A stretch of 64,000 nucleotides of DNA from CAVWZH01 sp963765285 (GCA_963765285.1 CAVXVR010000008.1:351147-415146); one strand, 5' to 3'; shown: positions 52,839 through 61,761, counted from the first letter of the stretch. Notes: generated by a model from the letters alone, not told the origin. Made by a program: numbers and translations.

Positions 52839-55775
52839 ATGCTCGGCCAGACGATTTCCCACTATCGCATCATTGAGAAGCTGGGCGGGGGCGGCATGGG
52901 AGTCGTCTACAAGGCTGAAGACACTCGCCTGCACCGCTTTGTTGCTCTGAAGTTTCTGCCCGAAGAAGTCGCCCGTGATCCCCTGGCCCTGACTCGCTTT
53001 CAGCGTGAGGCGCAGGCCGCATCGGCCCTTAACCATCCCAATATCTGCACCATCTACGACATCGGAGAAGAAAACGGCCAGGCGTTTATCGCCATGGAGT
53101 TTCTGGACGGGCAGACGCTCAAGCACATGATCGGTAACCGTCCGCTGGAGCTCGAGGCCCTGCTCTCGCTGGCCATTGAGATTGCGGATGCCCTCGACGC
53201 GGCGCACGCCAAGGGAATCGTTCACCGCGACATCAAGCCAGCAAATATTTTCGTGACCGAGCGCGGCCATGCCAAAGTCCTGGATTTTGGTCTGGCGAAG
53301 GTTACTGTGGCAGGCGGGAAAGCGGGCTCCGAGGCCACGGAAACCGGTTCGGTCGAGCCACACTTGACCAACCCGGGATCGACGTTGGGCACGGTTTCCT
53401 ACATGTCGCCCGAGCAGGCGCGCGCCAAAGAGTTGGACACGCGAACCGATTTATTTTCGTTTGGTTCGGTGCTTTATGAAATGGCGACCGGCTCCGTGCC
53501 ATTTCGCGGCGAAAGCACTGCGACAATTTTTGATGCGATCCTGAACCGTCCGCCGACGCCGGTGTTGCGGCTGAATCCGAGCTTGCCACCGAAGCTGGAA
53601 GACATCATCAACAAGGCTCTGGAGAAAGATCGTGAGCTGCGCTACCAGCACGCGGCGGATATGCGGGCCGATCTTAAGCGGTTGAAAAGGGAATCGGAAA
53701 CGACCCACGGAGCACTCGGCAGCTCGGGATCGGTCGCAGTGGCCGCGGACTCAGACAGCCAGGTCGGGGCATCGGCGTCCGTCGCTGCTCCAGTCGCGAC
53801 AGTTTCGTCAGCCACCTCACCGCCAGTGAGCGGTGCGCACGTTGCTGGCGGCGGCCATTGGAAAATTCTGATTCCCGCGTTGTTCGTGTTGGCCGCTGCG
53901 GCGGTGGGTACGGGCCTCTACTTCCGCTCGCGGAAAGCCGCGCCGCTGACGGAAAAAGACACCATCGTGTTGACGGACTTTACGAATACCACTGGCGACC
54001 CGGTGTTCGACGAAGCGCTCAAACAGGCGCTGGCCGTGAATCTGGGGCAGTCGCCGTTTCTCAATGTTCTCTCCGACCGTAAAGTGAGCGAAACCTTGCG
54101 CCTGATGGGACGATCCCCCAGCGAACATGTGACCCCGGAAGTTGCGCGAGAACTCTGCCTGCGGACGGGAAGCAAGGCGATCCTGGCCGGATCGATTTCC
54201 AGCCTGGGCAGCCACTATGTGATCGGGCTCGAAGCGGTCAGTTGCGGCACCGGCGATACGCTGGCTAAAGAACAAGCCGATGCGCCCACGAAAGAGAGTG
54301 TTCTACAGGCGCTGGACAAAGTGGCTTCCAGCTTGCGCGGCAAGTTGGGCGAGTCGCTCGCTTCTGTGCAGAAGTTCGACGTTCCGGTGGAAGCCACCAC
54401 GCCTTCGCTCGAAGCGCTGAAGACTTTCAGCATGGGTATCAAGACCATGCGGGAAAAGGGAGACCCGGAGGCGGTTCCGTTCATGAAGCGGGCGATCGAA
54501 CTGGATCCTAACTTCGCGTTGGCTTACGTTTCTTTGGGAATTTCCTATTCCAACCTCGGGGAACCCACGCTGGCGGCGGAGAACATCAAGAAAGCTTACG
54601 ACTTGCGCGACCATGTCAGCGAGCGAGAGAAGCTGCGCATTTCGCACGCTTACTTCGGCAACGCGACTGGCGAGTTGGAAAAGGCGAACCAGGTATTGCA
54701 ACTATGGGCGCAGAGCTATCCGCGCGACGCTACGGCCCGCGGCAATTTGTGCAACGCTTACATGACTTTGGGCCAGTGGGAGAAGGCTCTGGTGGAGTGC
54801 AACGCGACCGTGCCTCTTGATCCTGACGTGATTACAACCTATGGCAACCTGGGGTCTATCTATCTTGCCCTCAATCGGCCGGATGACGCTAAAGCCACCA
54901 TGGACCAGGCCCGGGCGCAGAAACTCGATGGAGAGTGGCTGCACGAAATCGCCTACGAGTTGGCGTTTCTCCGCAACGACCCGGCGGAAATGGAGCGGCA
55001 CATTACCTGGTCCATCGGCCGACCGGGCGACGAAGACCTTATTTTGGCCGTGCACTCCGACACCGAGGCCTACTACGGCCGGTTAACCAAGGCGCGGGAT
55101 TTCTCACGGCGTGCGGTCGACTCGGCGCGGGGCGCGGAATCCAACGAAGCGGGTGCGTTGTGGCAAGCGAATGCGGCTTTGCGCGAAGCCGAGTTCGGCA
55201 ACACGGCCGCAGCCCAGCAAGGCATTGCGGCAGCCCTGGCCCTGTCCCCTGGGCGGGACGTGAAGGTACTCACCGCGTTGGCCTGGGCCCGCGCCGGGGA
55301 TAACGCTCGCGCCAAAACGGCCGCGGAGAAACTAGAAAAGGACTACACGCAGGACACCATGGTGAAGTTCTATTGGCTGCCGACCATCTATGCCGCGATG
55401 GCTAACAATACCGGCCATGCCGACGAATCGATCTCGCTGCTCGAAGCGGCGCGGCCGTACGAAATGGGCCTGCCCCCACAACTGCAGGTGGGAACGATGT
55501 ACCCGGTTTTCATGCGCGGGCAGGCATACCTGGTGGCGCACAATGGCAGTGCCGCTGCGGCTGAATTTCAGAAGATTCTCGACCATCGGGGAATTGTGCT
55601 GAACTATCCGGTGGGCGCGCTGGCCCACCTCGGACTGGCCCGTGCCTATGCTATCCAGGGGGACACGGCCAAAGCGCGCGCCGCCTTCCAGGACTTCTTT
55701 GGACTGTGGAAAGATGCCGACCCTGATATCCCGGTGCTGAAAGAAGCCAGGGCGGAGTATGAGAAGCTGAAATAG
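52839..55775 (+). CDS. Ser/Thr protein kinase with transmembrane segment and TPR domain
   Basis: 978 residues, intact. The kinase domain is at residues 8-280: GGGGMGVVYKAED, the ATP lysine K38 in ALKFLP, HRDIKPANI (129-137), DFGLAK (149-154) and GTVSYMSPEQAR. A Ser/Ala-rich linker leads to one transmembrane helix at about 342-364 (ILIPALFVLAAAAVGTGLYF). The extracytoplasmic part has a TolB/FlgO-like domain (DTIVLTDFTNTTGDPVFDEA) and about ten TPR-like repeats to the C-terminus. It is likely an envelope sensor or scaffold kinase. It is the only one of the three window kinases without a frame break. Confidence 0.93.
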   Translation: MLGQTISHYRIIEKLGGGGMGVVYKAEDTRLHRFVALKFLPEEVARDPLALTRFQREAQAASALNHPNICTIYDIGEENGQAFIAMEFLDGQTLKHMIGNRPLELEALLSLAIEIADALDAAHAKGIVHRDIKPANIFVTERGHAKVLDFGLAKVTVAGGKAGSEATETGSVEPHLTNPGSTLGTVSYMSPEQARAKELDTRTDLFSFGSVLYEMATGSVPFRGESTATIFDAILNRPPTPVLRLNPSLPPKLEDIINKALEKDRELRYQHAADMRADLKRLKRESETTHGALGSSGSVAVAADSDSQVGASASVAAPVATVSSATSPPVSGAHVAGGGHWKILIPALFVLAAAAVGTGLYFRSRKAAPLTEKDTIVLTDFTNTTGDPVFDEALKQALAVNLGQSPFLNVLSDRKVSETLRLMGRSPSEHVTPEVARELCLRTGSKAILAGSISSLGSHYVIGLEAVSCGTGDTLAKEQADAPTKESVLQALDKVASSLRGKLGESLASVQKFDVPVEATTPSLEALKTFSMGIKTMREKGDPEAVPFMKRAIELDPNFALAYVSLGISYSNLGEPTLAAENIKKAYDLRDHVSEREKLRISHAYFGNATGELEKANQVLQLWAQSYPRDATARGNLCNAYMTLGQWEKALVECNATVPLDPDVITTYGNLGSIYLALNRPDDAKATMDQARAQKLDGEWLHEIAYELAFLRNDPAEMERHITWSIGRPGDEDLILAVHSDTEAYYGRLTKARDFSRRAVDSARGAESNEAGALWQANAALREAEFGNTAAAQQGIAAALALSPGRDVKVLTALAWARAGDNARAKTAAEKLEKDYTQDTMVKFYWLPTIYAAMANNTGHADESISLLEAARPYEMGLPPQLQVGTMYPVFMRGQAYLVAHNGSAAAAEFQKILDHRGIVLNYPVGALAHLGLARAYAIQGDTAKARAAFQDFFGLWKDADPDIPVLKEARAEYEKLK

Positions 55776-55804
55776 CGTGGAGCATCTGATCAGCCCTGTA
55801 AGGC

Positions 55805-55969
55805 GTCATCCCGAGCGCTGTTGTTTTTCAGGCGGAGCAAGGTCCTGCCCTGAGCGAAAGTCGAAGGGGATCTCGCGCGTTTAAGTGGGACGGCTAAGCA
55901 GCAGGCAGTCGTTGTAGTCCACGCGGGATCCCTCGCCCCGCTGAAAAAAACGCGGGGCTTCGGGATGAC
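55805..55969. repeat. Inverted pair of GTCATCCCGA-type hairpin repeats
   Basis: The left arm starts GTCATCCCGAGCGC and runs into GGGGATCTCGCGCG. The right arm, reversed, starts GTCATCCCGAAGCCCCGC, has a GCCCCGC/GCGGGGC stem and ends GAGGGATCCCGCGT. The left arm contains an extra inserted segment (55829-55869) with CTGAGCGAAAGTCGAAGG. No gene lies in 55776-56025. Confidence 0.65.
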
Positions 55970-56025
55970 TCCTCGGTTAGAACGGAAGCGCTGTGGTGAC
56001 GCTGTACCTCGCTGACCCTTCTTGT

Positions 56026-56031
56026 TAGAAT
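56026..56031 (+). promoter_or_regulatory. -10 box (TAGAAT) of the ferredoxin gene
   Basis: TAGAAT 46 nt before the start codon. The resulting leader of about 40 nt contains AAGGGGAG, a conventional ribosome-binding site. Confidence 0.45.
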
Positions 56032-56077
56032 AGTGGGTTCCTGTTAAGTTCTAGAATTAAGGGGAGACACACAGCTT

Positions 56078-56338
56078 ATGACCTACGTGATCGCAGAACC
56101 CTGCATCGGTACGAAAGACACCGCGTGCGTGGACGCATGCCCGGTGGATTGCATTCATCCCAAGAAGGATGAGCCGGCATTCGGGGAAGAAGAGATGCTC
56201 TACATCGACCCGGTGGAGTGCATCGACTGCGGTGCGTGTGTGCCGGTGTGTCCCGTATCCGCGATCTTCGCACTCGATGATCTGCCGGAAAAGTGGAAGG
56301 CCTTCACCGAGCGGAATGCCAAGTACTACGGGCGATAG
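56078..56338 (+). CDS. Ferredoxin with two iron-sulfur cluster motifs
   Basis: 86 residues. The first cluster motif is CIGTKDTACVDACPVDCIHP, where the first spacing (C-x7-C) fits the 3Fe-4S or 7Fe type. The second is CIDCGACVPVCP, a standard 4Fe-4S binding motif. DPVECIDCG and the C-terminal EKWKAFTERNAKYYGR match the small FdxA-like group common in Acidobacteriota and Actinobacteria. It carries electrons in the cytosol. The partner is not shown by the context. An intrinsic terminator follows 23 nt after the stop, so it is monocistronic. Confidence 0.93.
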   Translation: MTYVIAEPCIGTKDTACVDACPVDCIHPKKDEPAFGEEEMLYIDPVECIDCGACVPVCPVSAIFALDDLPEKWKAFTERNAKYYGR

Positions 56339-56361
56339 TTAGCCGGCTGGCAGCGATTCAG

Positions 56362-56397
56362 GGCGTGCGTCCGCAGGACGCGCGCCTTTTCTATTTT
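56362..56397 (+). terminator. Rho-independent terminator
   Basis: Arms 56362-56372 and 56376-56386 (one G-T wobble) close a GCA loop, followed by TTTTCTATTTT. It follows the ferredoxin gene. Confidence 0.8.
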
Positions 56398-56568
56398 CCG
56401 GTAAAGTGTTCTTTCTTCTTTCAGTTCTTCTGCGGGTACACTATCGTAACTCTTTAGCATCCTCTGGCAGATGGGAGTCAGGGTCGATCATGTGAAAATC
56501 GAGTCGGGGCCAGTGTCTCCGGCTGACGAGACTGGCGCTTTCCCGGCTGTGCTAGAGACGAAAACCTG

Positions 56569-57393
56569 ATGGATGTTCCCGCCATCGCTACTGAAGGTCT
56601 TACCCGCCGCTTCGGCGGGCTGACCGCGGTGCAGAACGTCAACCTGCGAGTCGCTCCCGGGCAATTCTTCGGCTTCCTGGGGCCGAATGGAGCGGGGAAA
56701 TCTACCACCATCAAAATGCTGACGGGCTTGCTGGCTCCGACCAGCGGGCGCATGGAGATTCTCGGCCTGGATTTGGCAACTCATTCGCTCGAGGTCAAGC
56801 GGCAGATCGGAGTGGTGCCCGAGGGCATGGCGCTCTTTGGACGGCTCACCGGCGCGGAATATCTCAACTTTGCGGGACGAATGTATGGGCTGGACCGGGA
56901 AACTGCCGCGAAGCGCGCCGCAGAGTTATTGGAATTCATGGAACTGGCGGACCGTCCAAAGGCTCTGGTCACGGATTACTCGCACGGAATGCAGAAGAAG
57001 CTGGCGATGGCCGGGGCGGTGATTCACGGCCCCAGAGTATTGTTTCTCGATGAGCCCTTCGAAGGCGTGGACGCCATTGCCTCCGGAACGCTGAAAACCA
57101 TGCTGCAACGAATGATTGCGCGCGGGGCGACGATTTTTCTTACCTCTCATGTGCTCGAAATCGTGGAACGGCTCTGTAGCCACGTGGCGATCATTGATCA
57201 GGGACATTTGGTGGCGCAAGGCTCGCTCGAAGAGTTGCGAGCGGGAGTGGAAGCGCGATCCGCAGCGGCCGGCGCCGGCGATGCGGGTCACCTGTCTGAG
57301 GCGGCCGCCGAAAAACTGACTCTGGAACAGATTTTTCTGCGCATCGTGGGAAGCACGCCCGGCGGAGGGCAGGAGCTTTCGTGGCTGGGATAA
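56569..57393 (+). CDS. ABC transporter ATP-binding protein (exporter type)
   Basis: 274 residues. Walker A is GPNGAGKST near residues 44-52, the Q-loop region VVPEGMALFGRLTGAEYL, the signature YSHGMQKKLAMA (a degenerate LSGGQ), Walker B VLFLDEPFEGVD and the switch histidine in TSHVLEIVERL. The layout is that of the ABC-2 family ATPases of drug or polysaccharide exporters. It overlaps the permease gene by 13 nt, and the two form one transporter. The substrate is unknown. Confidence 0.92.
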   Translation: MDVPAIATEGLTRRFGGLTAVQNVNLRVAPGQFFGFLGPNGAGKSTTIKMLTGLLAPTSGRMEILGLDLATHSLEVKRQIGVVPEGMALFGRLTGAEYLNFAGRMYGLDRETAAKRAAELLEFMELADRPKALVTDYSHGMQKKLAMAGAVIHGPRVLFLDEPFEGVDAIASGTLKTMLQRMIARGATIFLTSHVLEIVERLCSHVAIIDQGHLVAQGSLEELRAGVEARSAAAGAGDAGHLSEAAAEKLTLEQIFLRIVGSTPGGGQELSWLG

Positions 57394-59051
57394 ACCCTCG
57401 CGCGCCGATTTGGGAGCCGGGCACGGGTGGCCAGTTGGCTGCTGTCTTGCGGTTGCGCTGGCAACTGTTTGTGCACTCTTTACGGACGGTGCACGGGTCG
57501 CTCGAACTGGTCTCGCGCATCTTCACCACGGTCACATTCGCCTTGGCGGGGCTGGGTGGCGCGATCGGTATGGGGGCGGCGGCCTGGCATTTCACCGCCG
57601 AAGGTAGAGTAGACAGGATTTTTATTTTGTTATGGCCGGTGTTCTTTTTCTGGCAATTCTTTCCGGTTACCACTGCCGCTTTCAGTTCGACCTTTGATGC
57701 CTCCCAACTGCTGCGCTTTCCCCTTAGTTACCGTGGCTACTGCCTGCTGCGGCTGCTGTACGGGGCCCTCGATCCAGCCACCCTGGTGGGCGGTCTGTGG
57801 CTGCTGGGGATAGCAGTGGGCATCGGCTTTGCCAGCCCTGGATTGTTCGTCTGGGCCGTGGTGGTCCTGGGCGGGTTTGCCCTACTGAACACCCTGCTCT
57901 CCCAGATGATTTTCTCCTGGATCGAGCGCTGGCTGGCCCAACGGCGGTCGCGTGAGATTTTTGGGATTATTTTCTTTGTGTTCATCCTGGGTTTCCAGTT
58001 CATGAATCCGCTGCTGCACCTGTACAACGAAAAATCGCGGCCGGAGATCATTCGCATGGGGAGGGAGTTTTCCTTTTTTCAGCAAGCTTTGCCTCCGGGG
58101 TTGGCCGCGAAAGCGATCTTCAAAGTTTGGCAGGGACACGGGGCGGAAGGCCTGGGCCGCTTTGCCCTGCTGGGTGTATATGCGGCAGCGTTTGTCTGGG
58201 TGCTGAATCTGCGTTTGCGCGCGCAATATCGCGGAGAGAACCTGAGCGAGACTGCGGGCCCGGCCCGCGATCGCAAGAATCCCCCGCTGGTGCGGCCCGG
58301 ATGGGCTCTCCCCGGGATTCCGGCGCCGGTTTCCGCGGTATTTGAAAAAGAGCTGCGCTACCTTCTGCGTAGCGGGCCGATGCTTTTCACTCTGATCATG
58401 CCGGCGGTCCTGGTTGTACTCTTTGGGCTCGGTCCAGTCGGGCGGGGAGGAAATTTTCTGGTCCGGGCGCCCAACTACGCCTTTCCCATGGGTGCGCTGT
58501 ATGCGCTTCTTATGCTGACCAATCTGGTTTACAACAACTTTGGCGCCGACGCGGGAGGAGTGAACTTCCTGATTGCTGCGCCGGTTCGCTTCAGCCAGAT
58601 TGTGGCCGCGAAGAACTTGGCACACCTCGTCGTTCTGGGTCTGGAATTGTTGCTGGTGTGGATCGTGGTGTGTCTGATGTTCCCCATTCCTAATTTCCCC
58701 GTGGCCGCGGCAACGCTGGCCGGAGTTCTGTTTGCTGCGCCGGTGAATCTGGCTGCGGGCAATCTGCTCTCCGTTTATTCACCCAAAAGGATTGAGTTTG
58801 GCATGCTGGGCAGGCAGCGCGCGTCACAAATCACGGTGCTGGCCAGTTTCGGCATTCAGTTAGCGATCTTCGGCCTGAGCGCGGGGGCGCTTCTGGTGGC
58901 CCGGGAATTTGGCACTCTGTGGATTGCTACGTCGGCCATGCTTTTGTTGGCAGGGTTTGCCTTTGCTGGATACGCGCTGGTCCTGCACCGCATGGATGAC
59001 ATCGGCGCCGAGCGCCGGGAGGGGTTGATCGCGGAGCTGTGCCGGGCTTGA
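57381..59051 (+). CDS. ABC transporter membrane protein (ABC-2-like)
   Basis: 556 residues, GTG start inside the ATPase gene. At least ten hydrophobic segments: a first block (FTTVTFALAGLGGAIGMGAA, IFILLWPVFFFWQFFPVTTA, LLGIAVGIGFASPGLFVW, IFGIIFFVFILGFQFM), a soluble stretch near residues 275-320, then a second block (MLFTLIMPAVLVVLFGLGP, LVLGLELLLVWIVVCLMFPI, SFGIQLAIFGLSAGALLVA). About twice the length of a simple ABC-2 permease, so it may act as one chain carrying both halves. Substrate unknown. Confidence 0.85.
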   Translation: MAGINPRAPIWEPGTGGQLAAVLRLRWQLFVHSLRTVHGSLELVSRIFTTVTFALAGLGGAIGMGAAAWHFTAEGRVDRIFILLWPVFFFWQFFPVTTAAFSSTFDASQLLRFPLSYRGYCLLRLLYGALDPATLVGGLWLLGIAVGIGFASPGLFVWAVVVLGGFALLNTLLSQMIFSWIERWLAQRRSREIFGIIFFVFILGFQFMNPLLHLYNEKSRPEIIRMGREFSFFQQALPPGLAAKAIFKVWQGHGAEGLGRFALLGVYAAAFVWVLNLRLRAQYRGENLSETAGPARDRKNPPLVRPGWALPGIPAPVSAVFEKELRYLLRSGPMLFTLIMPAVLVVLFGLGPVGRGGNFLVRAPNYAFPMGALYALLMLTNLVYNNFGADAGGVNFLIAAPVRFSQIVAAKNLAHLVVLGLELLLVWIVVCLMFPIPNFPVAAATLAGVLFAAPVNLAAGNLLSVYSPKRIEFGMLGRQRASQITVLASFGIQLAIFGLSAGALLVAREFGTLWIATSAMLLLAGFAFAGYALVLHRMDDIGAERREGLIAELCRA

Positions 59052-59081
59052 TGCGGATTCCATAGTGTCCGAAAATCTCTG

Positions 59082-59164
59082 AACCACAAAGGACACGAAG
59101 TTTCACGAAGGTTTACGTTCCAGGGATCGGCTTTCCTTCGTGTACCTTCGTGTCCTTTGTGGTT
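59082..59164. repeat. Inverted repeat of the ACCACAAAGGACACGAAG type
   Basis: AACCACAAAGGACACGAAG at the left faces CTTCGTGTCCTTTGTGGTT at the right, exact reverse complements over 19 bp, with a second partly pairing layer (TTTCACGAAGG / CCTTCGTGTACC) inside. A diverged single copy is at 47286-47324. It lies between the ABC exporter and recO. Confidence 0.7.
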
Positions 59165-59203
59165 AAAAGGGATTGATTGCTGACGGCTGAGATCTTCCTC
59201 CCA

Positions 59204-59209
59204 TACAAT
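59204..59209 (+). promoter_or_regulatory. Start-proximal -10 box (TACAAT) of recO
   Basis: TACAAT followed by 9 nt and the ATG at 59219. Confidence 0.5.
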
Positions 59210-59218
59210 CAGCCTTTC

Positions 59219-59962
59219 ATGCCTCTGAAGGAGTCGGAAGCGATTGTTTTGCGCACGTATCCCTTACGTGAGTCCGACCTGCTGGTCACTCTGTTCACGC
59301 GGGCAGAAGGCAAAGTTCGCGGCGTGGCGCGCTCGGCCAAGAAGTCAAAACGGCGCTTTGGCGGGGCACTGGAGCCGCTGACGTACGTCCGCGTTTACTA
59401 CGAAGACCGCGAGCGGCAGGAACTGGCGCGGCTCGATTGGTGCGAAGTGCTGGAATCGCCGCTGGCGACGGAAGTGAGCTATCCGCGGGCGGTGGCCCTG
59501 GGGCACGTGGCCGAACTGCTCGACGAATTGCTGCCTGACCGCGAGGCCAACGACGCGATTTTTCGGCTGGCGCTTTCTGTGCTGGCGGGATTGCGCGGGC
59601 CCGATATCTGGATGCCGGTGACGTATTTCGAGCTGTGGCTCACCCGCCTGGTGGGCTTTCTGCCGGAGTTGAGCGAGTGCATTGTCTGCGGACGCGGGCT
59701 CAACGGAAGCCGGGCGTATTTTCATGCGCTGGCGGATGGGCTGATGTGCGTCGATGACAAGCGGCTGGCGTCATCTGAGATTTCGAGTGAGTCGCGGGTG
59801 TTGGCGGGGCAGATGTTTCGCGCTCCACTGGAAAGCTTTGCCGGCGAAGCGTGGCCGAAGGCGCGAGGCGCCGATTTGCGGAAATTTCTGGTGCAGATTT
59901 TGCAGCGGCATATTGAGAAGAAGCTGGTCACGGCGGGAATGCTGGAGAAGGTTGGAGGCTAA
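59219..59962 (+). CDS. recO: DNA repair protein RecO
   Basis: 247 residues from ATG 59219; a TTG 42 nt earlier is in frame but lies before the -10 box. The N-terminal OB fold is LKESEAIVLRTYPLRESDLL ... FTRAEGKVRGVARSAKKSKR, typical of RecO. The C-terminal part is helical, with SECIVCGRGL as a reduced zinc-finger remnant: only one CxxC is visible where many RecO proteins have four cysteines. It works with RecR (and RecF) to load RecA on SSB-coated single-stranded DNA. Confidence 0.93.
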   Translation: MPLKESEAIVLRTYPLRESDLLVTLFTRAEGKVRGVARSAKKSKRRFGGALEPLTYVRVYYEDRERQELARLDWCEVLESPLATEVSYPRAVALGHVAELLDELLPDREANDAIFRLALSVLAGLRGPDIWMPVTYFELWLTRLVGFLPELSECIVCGRGLNGSRAYFHALADGLMCVDDKRLASSEISSESRVLAGQMFRAPLESFAGEAWPKARGADLRKFLVQILQRHIEKKLVTAGMLEKVGG

Positions 59963-59986
59963 TGCCTTACTTCCATCTCTGGTGGG

Positions 59987-60015
59987 TTGACATCCGTTAC
60001 GTAACGCATTACGCT
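59987..60015 (+). promoter_or_regulatory. higBA promoter with operator palindrome between -35 and -10
   Basis: TTGACA (59987-59992), a 17-nt spacer and TACGCT (60010-60015), 5 nt before the GTG of the toxin gene. The spacer contains the perfect 12-bp palindrome CGTTACGTAACG (59995-60006), well placed for repression by the antitoxin. Confidence 0.65.
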
Positions 60016-60020
60016 AGGGC

Positions 60021-60298
60021 GTGATCCGGTCGATTCGTCACAAGGGCGTGAAACGCCTTTATGAGGACAAGGACCCACGCGGAATTTCAGCCCAACACGT
60101 AGAGAAACTACGCGACATTCTGGCCCGTTTAGATGTTGCCAGCACGCTCGCAGATTTAACTGTGCCAGGTTTTCGATTGCACTCGCTCAAGGGCGACTTG
60201 AGGGGTTTTGGGCAATCACGGTGCGTGCGAACTGGAGGGTGATTTTCCGTTTCGCGGATGGCGAAGCATCGGACGTTGATTATGTCGATTATCACTGA
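60021..60298 (+). pseudogene. higB: HigB/RelE-family toxin (frameshifted)
   Basis: GTG start. As sequenced it reads MIRSIRHKGVKRLYEDKDPR ... FRLHSLKGDLRGF and then goes out of frame, stopping after 73 residues. Adding one T to the TTTT run near 60205 restores WAITVRANWRVIFRF, then ADGEASDVDYVDYH and a stop at 60296. That tail is exactly the conserved C-terminal half of HigB/GraT toxins (mRNA interferases acting on translating ribosomes). The lost base removes the catalytic RANWRVIF region, so as written the toxin should be dead while the antitoxin is intact. Confidence 0.82.
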
Positions 60299-60311
60299 AG
60301 GGAACTGAACC

Positions 60312-60593
60312 ATGGCTATGAAGAATCCACCCCACCCTGGAGGCTTCGTCCTCCGCCAGTGCATCGAGCCTTTGGGACTGACCATCACGCAGGCTGCTGC
60401 GGCTCTTGGAGTCACGCGCACCACGCTATCGGAATTGGTTAACGGTAAGCGCGGTATTTCCCCGGAGATGGCAGTGCGGCTATCCAAGGTTTTCGGCGGC
60501 AGTGCCGAGACCTGGCTTACGCAACAGGCGCATTATGACCTGGCACAAGTCCATACAAACCGCATTAAAGTAAAACGGCTGCAATTTGCCTGA
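60312..60593 (+). CDS. higA: HigA-family antitoxin (XRE helix-turn-helix)
   Basis: 93 residues. MAMKNPPHPGGFVLRQCIEP is the typical HigA opening. The helix-turn-helix is ITQAAAALGVTRTTLSELVN with GKRGISPEMAVRLSKVFG after it; WLTQQAHYDLAQV closes the fold. It should bind the HigB toxin and repress the promoter containing the CGTTACGTAACG palindrome. The gene starts 13 nt after the toxin stop (toxin-first order, as usual for HigBA). Confidence 0.92.
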   Translation: MAMKNPPHPGGFVLRQCIEPLGLTITQAAAALGVTRTTLSELVNGKRGISPEMAVRLSKVFGGSAETWLTQQAHYDLAQVHTNRIKVKRLQFA

Positions 60594-60613
60594 CCATCGC
60601 TCCTTGCTTCCGT

Positions 60614-60619
60614 TACAAT
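60614..60619 (+). promoter_or_regulatory. Start-proximal -10 box (TACAAT) of glyQ
   Basis: TACAAT followed by exactly 6 nt and the TTG at 60626, no Shine-Dalgarno sequence. Confidence 0.5.
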
Positions 60620-60625
60620 CAACGA

Positions 60626-61723
60626 TTGACCTGCTCGCTCCCGAATAAAGCCTTGAATCCTATCCAACCCAATCCGCCGACGTTCCAGGAGCTCATCCTG
60701 CGGCTACAAACCTTTTGGGCTGAGCGTGGATGCGTGCTGCAACAGCCGTATGACGTCGAAGTGGGCGCTGGAACCATGGCGCCGGAGACTTTTCTGCGGG
60801 TGCTGGGGCCGCGGCCTTACAAAGTGGCGTATGTGCAGCCCTCGCGGCGTCCGGCGGACGGGCGTTACGGAGAGAATCCGAACCGGCTGTTCAAGCACAT
60901 GCAGTTGCAGGTGATCCTTAAACCTCCGCCGGAAAATGTGCAGGAGCTTTATCTGGAATCGCTGGGCGTGATTGGCATCGATCTGCGCCAGCATGACATC
61001 AAGTTTGAAGAGGACAACTGGGAGTCGCCGACACTGGGCGCGTGGGGCATTGGCTGGCAGGTGATGCTCGATGGGCTGGAGATCACGCAGTTCACTTATT
61101 TCCAGCAGTGCGGCGGCGTGGATCTGGAGCCGATTTCAGCCGAGTTGACCTATGGCCTGGAACGGATCGGAGCGTTTCTGCAGGATGTGGATTCGATTTA
61201 TGACATCGTGTGGGCGCGCGATCCGGAGACGGGTCGGACGACGACGTATGGCGACGTTCGGCTGGCGGATGAGGTGCAGTTCTCGGTGTACAACTTCGAA
61301 GCGGCGGATGTGGAGAAGACATGGCAGCACTTTGATTTGTGCGAGGCCGAGTGCAAGGCCTTACTAGAGACATATCGTGAGATGTATTTGCCCAGCGATG
61401 AGCAGAAGATCTCTCAGGTGCTATCAAAGCTGGATGTGAAGCCCACGCCTCCTCGGCTGCCCAAGAACCGGTTTCCCTTGCTCGCGGCATACGATCTTTG
61501 CCTGAAGTGTTCTCATCTGTTCAACATTCTGGATGCGCGAGGCGCGATTTCTGTGACTGAGCGCGTGGGAGTGATTGCGCGGGTGCGGGCATTGGCGGTG
61601 GGAATTGCCAGAGCGTGGGTGGACCAGCAACGCGGCGATACGCCTGCTGATAAGGAGCCGGAACCTGCGGGTGAGAACGAACCGCGAGCGAGGAAGGAAA
61701 AGATGTCGCCGGTGGGAACGTAA
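60626..61723 (+). CDS. glyQ: Glycyl-tRNA synthetase alpha subunit
   Basis: 365 residues, somewhat longer than the usual 290-310 because of a C-terminal tail of about 60 residues (GIARAWVDQQRGDTPADKEP and a charged end). The alpha-subunit core is very clear: FQELILRLQTFWAERGCVLQ, QPYDVEVGAGTMAPETFLRV, YVQPSRRPADGRYGENPNRL, DNWESPTLGAWGIGWQVMLD, QFTYFQQCGGVDLEPISAEL and TYGLERIGAFLQ. It makes glycyl-adenylate and charges tRNA-Gly together with the beta subunit encoded downstream. The TTG start follows a TACAAT box by 6 nt; a second TTG at 60653 is possible. Confidence 0.96.
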   Translation: MTCSLPNKALNPIQPNPPTFQELILRLQTFWAERGCVLQQPYDVEVGAGTMAPETFLRVLGPRPYKVAYVQPSRRPADGRYGENPNRLFKHMQLQVILKPPPENVQELYLESLGVIGIDLRQHDIKFEEDNWESPTLGAWGIGWQVMLDGLEITQFTYFQQCGGVDLEPISAELTYGLERIGAFLQDVDSIYDIVWARDPETGRTTTYGDVRLADEVQFSVYNFEAADVEKTWQHFDLCEAECKALLETYREMYLPSDEQKISQVLSKLDVKPTPPRLPKNRFPLLAAYDLCLKCSHLFNILDARGAISVTERVGVIARVRALAVGIARAWVDQQRGDTPADKEPEPAGENEPRARKEKMSPVGT

Positions 61724-61761
61724 AGGGTTCGTCCGCCTGGATGCGTTTGTCATCTAGATCT

